Assembly: GCA_903932755.1 (NCBI GenBank)
Contig: CAIZHL010000317.1
Coordinates: forward strand, 1 to 18,645
Source of the DNA: an uncultured beta proteobacterium
GTDB taxonomy: Bacteria; Pseudomonadota; Gammaproteobacteria; Burkholderiales; Rhodocyclaceae
Direction: 5' to 3'
Length of the DNA: 18,645 bases
Numbering within the stretch: position 1 is the stretch's first letter; each line of letters opens with the position of its first letter. Below the pieces are notes generated by a model. It did no database searches and had not been told where the DNA came from. It was given only the letters and a program-made list of their open reading frames with translations. The translations under genes were made by a program, and so were the position numbers. This document shows positions 13,287 through 18,645 of the stretch, piece after piece.

Positions 13287-13610
13287 ATGGACATCAAACA
13301 GAAAATTCACGATACCGTTACCGGCAATCCGGTGGTGCTCTACATGAAGGGCAACAAGCAGTTTCCGCAATGCGGCTTTTCCGCGCGTGCGGTGCAGATC
13401 CTGCAGGCCTGCGGCGTCAATGACTTCGTCACAGTCGATGTGCTGGCCGACCCGGACGTGCGCCAGGGCGTCAAGGACTACGCCAACTGGCCGACCGTGC
13501 CGCAACTGTATATCGGTGGCGAGTTCGTCGGCGGCAGCGACATCATGACGGAAATGTATCAGTCAGGAGAGCTGCAAAAGCAGTTGGAGCCGATCGTCAA
13601 GGCGTCCTGA
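13287..13610 (+). CDS. grxD: Monothiol glutaredoxin GrxD (Grx4 family)
   Basis: 107 residues, the usual size. The monothiol active site CGFS is at 29-32, preceded by the glutathione-binding Lys21 in MKGN; the cis-proline segment WPTVPQLYIGGEF (68-80) and the GGSDI turn (82-86) complete the site. These proteins bind a [2Fe-2S] cluster between two subunits with glutathione and deliver Fe-S clusters, often with BolA partners. The start at 13287 (MDIKQKIHDTV) matches homologues; an in-frame ATG at 13224 lies upstream of the promoter's -10 and would add an unrelated leader. The stop lies one base from the stop of the convergent fructosamine-kinase gene. Confidence 0.96.
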   Translation: MDIKQKIHDTVTGNPVVLYMKGNKQFPQCGFSARAVQILQACGVNDFVTVDVLADPDVRQGVKDYANWPTVPQLYIGGEFVGGSDIMTEMYQSGELQKQLEPIVKAS

Positions 13611-13611
13611 A

Positions 13612-14507
13612 TCAACGCTTCAGTTCGGCCAGCAGCCGTTCGATCATGCGCTGCGCCTGGCCCAGATAGGCGCTGCCGAACAGGTTGAAGTGATTGAGGA
13701 TGTGGTAGAGGTTGTACAGTGGCTTTCTCGATTCGTACCCCGGATCCAGCGGCCACGCGGCGCGATAGGCGGCGTAAAAGCTGACCGGGAAGCCGCCGAA
13801 TAGCTCCGCCATCGCGATATCCGTTTCGCGGTCGCCGTAGTAGCAGGCCGGATCGAATAGTGCCGGGGCGTCGCCGGCCATCGCGGCATTGCCCGACCAC
13901 AGATCGCCATGCAACAGGCTGGGTTGGGGCTGGTAATCGACGAAGAGGCCGCCGATGCGTTCGATGACGCCAAAGCCCTTTGTCACCAGCGCCTGGTTCA
14001 TTCCGTTTCGCAATGCAAGTTGCAGTTGCGGCCGCAGCCGCCGTTCGCCGAAGAAGTGCGGCCAGGAGTGATGTGGCGCGTTGCGTTGCGGTGTCGCGCC
14101 GATGAAATTGTCTTCGGACCAGCCGAACGAGTCTCCCGATATGCGATGCAGGTGCGCCAGTGCCGTACCAAGCCTGGTACCGCCTCTGTCATCCAGCGCC
14201 TTCATCTCGAGATGCTCGAGTACCAGGAAGGCCTGGTCGTCGGTCTGTCCTCTGGTGATGAAAGTCGGCGTCCGTACTACGGCGGCAGCCTCCAGTGCCT
14301 GCAGTCCGCGTGCTTCGGCAGCAAACATTGACACCGCCGGGATTGCGCCCGACTTTACAAAATAGTGTCGGACCCCGTCGTCGAGATGCCATGCCTGGTG
14401 AATCGAGCCGCCTCTGACGGGCTTCGCGGAAAAGGCCGCAAAAGGCATGCCCGTGCATTCGCCGATCGCCGCCGCAATCGAGTCAAACCCGGCGCCGAAC
14501 TCGGGGG

Positions 14508-14511
<4 letters not shown>
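13612..14511 (-). CDS. Fructosamine-3-kinase family protein
   Basis: 299 residues from a TTG at 14511 that overlaps the upstream kinase stop as TTGA. The protein has the aminoglycoside-phosphotransferase-like fold of the FN3K/YniA family: ATP-binding Lys53 (YFVKSG), the catalytic loop LLHGDLWSGN at 199-208 with Asp203, and the metal-binding segment FDPACYYGDRETD at 219-231. YNLYHILNHFNLFG near the C-terminus is also family-typical. FN3K enzymes phosphorylate ketosamine adducts on glycated lysines, which then break down and free the protein. The phosphate-loop Cys seen in many family members is Ser here (RGGSIHQAW). The in-frame ATG at 14592 lies inside the upstream gene and is not preferred. 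The substrate could also be a free sugar-amine or riboflavin-like compound. Confidence 0.88.
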
Positions 14512-15821
<1,310 letters not shown>

Positions 15822-15825
15822 CGGT

Positions 15826-17229
15826 TCAGAGCCGGGCGCGTGACCGGGCGATGGCGGCCCTGACCTGAACGGGTGCGGTTCCGCCAAGGTGGTCCCGAGC
15901 GGCGAGCGATCCGGCAACCGTCAGTACGGTGTAAACGTCATCGGCAACGAGCGGGGAAAATGCACGAAGTTGGTCGAGCGTCAGGTCCGCCAGGTCGCAG
16001 TCGCGTTCCTCGCAAGCACGTACGGCGCGGGCGACAACCTCGTGGGCATCGCGAAACGGCAGCCCCTTCTTGACCAGGTAGTCCGCGAGATCCGTCGCGG
16101 TGGCGTAACCCTGGCGCAGCGCCGCGGCCATGGCCTCGGACTTGACGCGAATGCCGGGGACAAGATCGGCGAAGATGCGGAGGGTATCGATCAGCGTGTC
16201 GGCCGTGTCGAACAGGGGCTCCTTGTCCTCCTGGTTGTCCTTGTTGTAGGCCAGCGGCTGACCCTTCATCAGCGTGAGCAGGCCCATCAGATGGCCGAAG
16301 ACCCGCCCGGTCTTGCCGCGCGCCAATTCCGGCACGTCCGGGTTCTTTTTCTGCGGCATGATCGACGATCCGGTGCAAAAGCGGTCGGCGAGATCGATGA
16401 ATCCGACGCGGGGGCTCATCCACAGGACCAACTCTTCGGAAAAGCGCGACACATGGGTCATCACCAGCGAGGCCGCGGCACAGAATTCGATGGCGAAATC
16501 ACGGTCGGAAACGGCATCGAGCGAATTTTCGCAGACCGACTCGAAGCCGAGTTCGCGGGCCACGGCTTCGCGATCGATCGGGAATGTGGTGCCGGCAAGA
16601 GCGGCTGCGCCCAGCGGCAGGCGATTGGCCCGGCGGCGGCAGTCGGCAAAGCGTTCGCGGTCGCGACGCAACATCTCAAAATACGCCAGCAGGTGGTGTC
16701 CGAAGGTTACCGGCTGTGCGACCTGCAAGTGCGTGAATCCGGGCAGGGGCGTGTCAATATGGTCTTCCGCCATGTCGAGCAGCGCCGCCTGGAAATTGCG
16801 CAACAGGGCGTCGATGTCATCGATGGCGTCGCGCAGCCAGAGCCGGATGTCGGTCGCCACCTGATCGTTGCGCGAGCGACCGGTGTGGAGGCGCTTGCCG
16901 GCGTCACCCACAAGCGCGGTAAGGCGCTTTTCGATGTTCAGATGGACATCCTCGTCGTCCAGATTCCAGTTGAAACTGCCGGCCTCGATTTCAGTGGTGA
17001 TGGTGGCCATCCCCTGCTCGATGGCCAGCAGATCGGACGCGGCGATGATGCCCCTGGCGGCGAGCATGCGCGCATGTGCGAGCGAAGCGCGAATGTCCTG
17101 ACGCCACATGCGCCGGTCAAAGAAAACCGATGCCGTGTAACGCTTGACGAGATCGGAAACGGGCTCCGCAAAGCGGCCCGACCAGGCCGCCGGGTTTGTC
17201 GGAGAGGCCGGAAGTGTGGGCTCTGTCAT
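15826..17229 (-). CDS. argH: Argininosuccinate lyase
   Basis: 467 residues, the normal ArgH length. Fumarase/aspartase-superfamily signature [12 protein letters not shown] is at 287-298; other active-site regions are [13 protein letters not shown] (115-127) and [11 protein letters not shown] (163-173). The N-terminus has the expected WSGRFAEP. It splits argininosuccinate into arginine and fumarate, the last step of arginine synthesis. It is the first gene of a minus-strand group with the cNMP-domain kinase (4-bp gap) and the FN3K-type kinase (4-nt overlap). The start ATG at 17229 has a weak ribosome site. It is divergent from ispB. Confidence 0.97.
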   Translation of the reverse strand: MTEPTLPASPTNPAAWSGRFAEPVSDLVKRYTASVFFDRRMWRQDIRASLAHARMLAARGIIAASDLLAIEQGMATITTEIEAGSFNWNLDDEDVHLNIEKRLTALVGDAGKRLHTGRSRNDQVATDIRLWLRDAIDDIDALLRNFQAALLDMAEDHIDTPLPGFTHLQVAQPVTFGHHLLAYFEMLRRDRERFADCRRRANRLPLGAAALAGTTFPIDREAVARELGFESVCENSLDAVSDRDFAIEFCAAASLVMTHVSRFSEELVLWMSPRVGFIDLADRFCTGSSIMPQKKNPDVPELARGKTGRVFGHLMGLLTLMKGQPLAYNKDNQEDKEPLFDTADTLIDTLRIFADLVPGIRVKSEAMAAALRQGYATATDLADYLVKKGLPFRDAHEVVARAVRACEERDCDLADLTLDQLRAFSPLVADDVYTVLTVAGSLAARDHLGGTAPVQVRAAIARSRARL

Positions 17230-17312
17230 AAGTTATATGTCATTTCAACTGGCAATGAATTCAGTAAAAGTACTGGAAAATCAAGGGTGGCGGACAATCT
17301 GGCCAAGCGCCG

Positions 17313-17318
17313 AGTATA
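17313..17318 (-). promoter_or_regulatory. Candidate -10 of the argH operon
   Basis: TATACT on the minus strand (five of six bases) would start transcription near 17306, about 77 nt before the argH ATG. No good -35 is seen at the usual distance, so the call is tentative. It lies in the 284-bp gap between argH and ispB (17230-17513), which otherwise holds only the ispB promoter below and no supported gene. Confidence 0.3.
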
Positions 17319-17454
17319 AGGGAAAACCATTTGAAGCCGTGCTGCCGGGGAATTGTGGATGTCATCAACCGTGCCGGAGCGTGCGACGTTTCGAGCGATT
17401 GGGCGGATCGGTCGCCGTCTGCGGTGGTGGGGCCCGCCGGCGATCGCTTCCGCG

Positions 17455-17483
17455 TTGACGCCGGAGGATGTGCCGCCTAACAT
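17455..17483 (+). promoter_or_regulatory. Candidate sigma70 promoter of ispB
   Basis: TTGACG (17455-17460), exact 17-bp spacer, TAACAT (17478-17483). The -35 has five of six and the -10 four of six consensus bases, keeping the key T1, A2 and T6. The start near 17490 leaves a short leader before GTG 17514. Confidence 0.5.
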
Positions 17484-17513
17484 CGCGCCTTTGCACCAAC
17501 ACCTGAATTCGCC

Positions 17514-18482
17514 GTGGACTTTGCCAGCCTGTATGCCCCGATTGATGCCGACATGCGTGCAGTTGACGCCGTTGTCAGGATGCGGCTGCATTCCGACGTG
17601 GTGCTGGTTCGCCAGGTTGCCGAGTACATCATATCCGCCGGGGGCAAGCGCATGCGTCCGGCACTGGTGCTGCTTTCCGCCAGTGCCTGCGGCTATTCGG
17701 GCACTCGCCATCACGAACTGGCGGCGGTAGTCGAGTTCATCCACACGGCAACACTGTTGCATGACGATGTGGTTGACGAGTCGTCGCTGCGCCGGGGCCG
17801 CGATACTGCCAATGCCGTGTTCGGCAACCCGGCCAGCGTGCTGGTTGGAGACTTCCTCTATTCGCGTGCCTTCCAGATCATGGTCGGTGTCGGCAGCATG
17901 CGCGTGATGCAGGTACTGGCCGATGCGACCAACGTCATCGCGGAAGGTGAGGTGCTGCAACTGATGAACTGCCGCAACGCCGATATCGGGGTTGATGACT
18001 ATCTGCGGGTCATCCGTTACAAGACTGCCAAATTGTTCGAAGCCGCCGGCCGGTTGGGGGCGATTCTCGGTGATGCGAGCCCGGAAATCGAAAAGGCGAT
18101 GGCCGGTTACGGCATGCATCTCGGCACTGCCTTTCAGTTGATCGATGACGTTCTCGACTACTCGGGGCAGGAAGCCGAGACCGGCAAGCATCTGGGCGAC
18201 GATCTGGCCGAGGGCAAGCCGACCCTGCCCTTGATCCATGTCATCCAGCACGGCACGTCGCAACAGGCGGCTCTGGTCCGCGACGCGATAGAAAGTGCAG
18301 ACAGCGGCAGATTTTCCGAAGTGCTGGCAGCAGTGCGCTCCAGCGGGGCCCTTGAGGCAGCGCATCGACACGGCGCCGAAGAGGCCGGTAAGGCCAAGGC
18401 CGCGCTGGCCCCACTGCCGGAATCAAAGTTCAGGGAAACGCTGCTACAATTGGCGGACTTTGCGGTGCAAAGAAGTTTTTGA
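17514..18482 (+). CDS. ispB: Polyprenyl (octaprenyl) diphosphate synthase
   Basis: 322 residues from a GTG at 17514 (MDFASLYAPIDADMRAVD), matching the usual N-terminus and length of IspB. GGKRMRP (43-49) binds the pyrophosphate; the two aspartate-rich motifs are DDVVD (84-88) and DDVLD (211-215). The residue five before the first motif is Ala79, small, as in enzymes making long chains. The enzyme adds isopentenyl diphosphate to farnesyl diphosphate to make the side chain of ubiquinone; exact chain length is inferred from relatives. There is no clear ribosome site before the GTG. In many betaproteobacteria ispB is divergent from rplU-rpmA-obg; here the divergent neighbour is argH. Confidence 0.94.
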   Translation: MDFASLYAPIDADMRAVDAVVRMRLHSDVVLVRQVAEYIISAGGKRMRPALVLLSASACGYSGTRHHELAAVVEFIHTATLLHDDVVDESSLRRGRDTANAVFGNPASVLVGDFLYSRAFQIMVGVGSMRVMQVLADATNVIAEGEVLQLMNCRNADIGVDDYLRVIRYKTAKLFEAAGRLGAILGDASPEIEKAMAGYGMHLGTAFQLIDDVLDYSGQEAETGKHLGDDLAEGKPTLPLIHVIQHGTSQQAALVRDAIESADSGRFSEVLAAVRSSGALEAAHRHGAEEAGKAKAALAPLPESKFRETLLQLADFAVQRSF

Positions 18483-18511
18483 CCATCGCAATGTTTGCAA
18501 GGATGACTTCC

Positions 18512-18532
18512 CAGGCCGAGATCCTTGGCCTG
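18512..18532. other. Small inverted repeat between ispB and tRNA-Pro
   Basis: CAGGCC (18512-18517) and GGCCTG (18527-18532) form a 6-bp stem with a 9-base loop, 29 bp after the ispB stop. There is no T-run, so it is at best a weak terminator or a 3' stabilising hairpin. No promoter for the tRNA is convincing in 18483-18568. Confidence 0.3.
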
Positions 18533-18568
18533 TTCCCGCAATGTCATTCCTTGCCACCAACTTGCCGT

Positions 18569-18645
<77 letters not shown>

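Noticed and set aside
15889..17319. Plus-strand open frame of 476 codons opposite argH
   Set aside because: Longer than argH itself, but it mirrors argH codon by codon and has no family features; argH carries the [12 protein letters not shown] signature.
17353..17730. Short plus-strand open frame between argH and ispB
   Set aside because: Overlaps the start of ispB in another frame, has no ribosome site and no recognisable sequence; the gap is better explained as promoter DNA.
17226..18371. Minus-strand open frame of 381 codons opposite ispB
   Set aside because: Shadow of ispB, which has both aspartate-rich motifs; the antisense product is His/Gln-rich without domains.

Overview
The window looks like a chromosomal segment of a GC-rich betaproteobacterium, most likely a Rhodocyclales-type organism (Dechloromonas/Azonexus/Accumulibacter-like). 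The basis is family resemblance and gene order: a divergent kefB/kdsD pair followed by kdsC-lptC-lptA, a betaproteobacterial ApaG, a CGFS glutaredoxin, an octaprenyl-diphosphate synthase beside tRNA-Pro, and a phasin, which implies polyhydroxyalkanoate storage. No mobile element, CRISPR array, rRNA or phage gene was seen. The species call is inference.

Layout. (1) 1-520: the 5' part of a phasin gene (minus strand) with a near-perfect sigma70 promoter flanked by two TGC-N3-GCA palindromes that look like PhaR operators. (2) 521-4141: a tight minus-strand operon kdsD-kdsC-lptC-lptA-enoyl-CoA hydratase. Each gene overlaps the next by 1-4 nt, a TGn-extended -10 promoter lies at the head and an intrinsic terminator at the end. 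It makes Kdo precursors and LPS-transport parts. The crotonase sits where lptB-rpoN is usually found. (3) 4180-6144: KefB-type cation/proton antiporter, divergent from kdsD. (4) 6047-7960: an uncharacterised polytopic membrane protein whose 3' end overlaps kefB antisense by 98 nt. (5) 8029-8785: a large type IV pilin-like protein with lysine in place of Glu5, read from a good -24/-12 (sigma54) promoter. (6) 8981-12018: a membrane histidine kinase and a convergent membrane class III adenylate cyclase sharing a CTAG stop-codon overlap. (7) 12152-13610: apaG, a coupled SAM methyltransferase, and the monothiol glutaredoxin grxD. (8) 13612-17229 (minus): argH, a Ser/Thr kinase fused to a cyclic-nucleotide-binding domain, and a fructosamine-3-kinase-family protein. 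(9) 17455-18645: ispB and tRNA-Pro(CGG), the latter ending on the last base of the window.

How the parts may work together. The envelope block (Kdo, LptC/LptA) and ispB are housekeeping. The most unusual content is in signalling: an adenylate cyclase with ATP-specific residues (10666-11985) lies about 2.5 kb from a Ser/Thr kinase carrying a C-terminal cNMP domain with the conserved phosphate-binding Glu and Arg (14508-15821). That kinase is translationally coupled to a fructosamine-3-kinase homologue. A cAMP-gated protein kinase controlling, or co-expressed with, protein deglycation is a testable hypothesis, not something the sequence proves. All three convergent gene pairs have no room for a terminator between them, so their transcripts probably overlap at the 3' ends.
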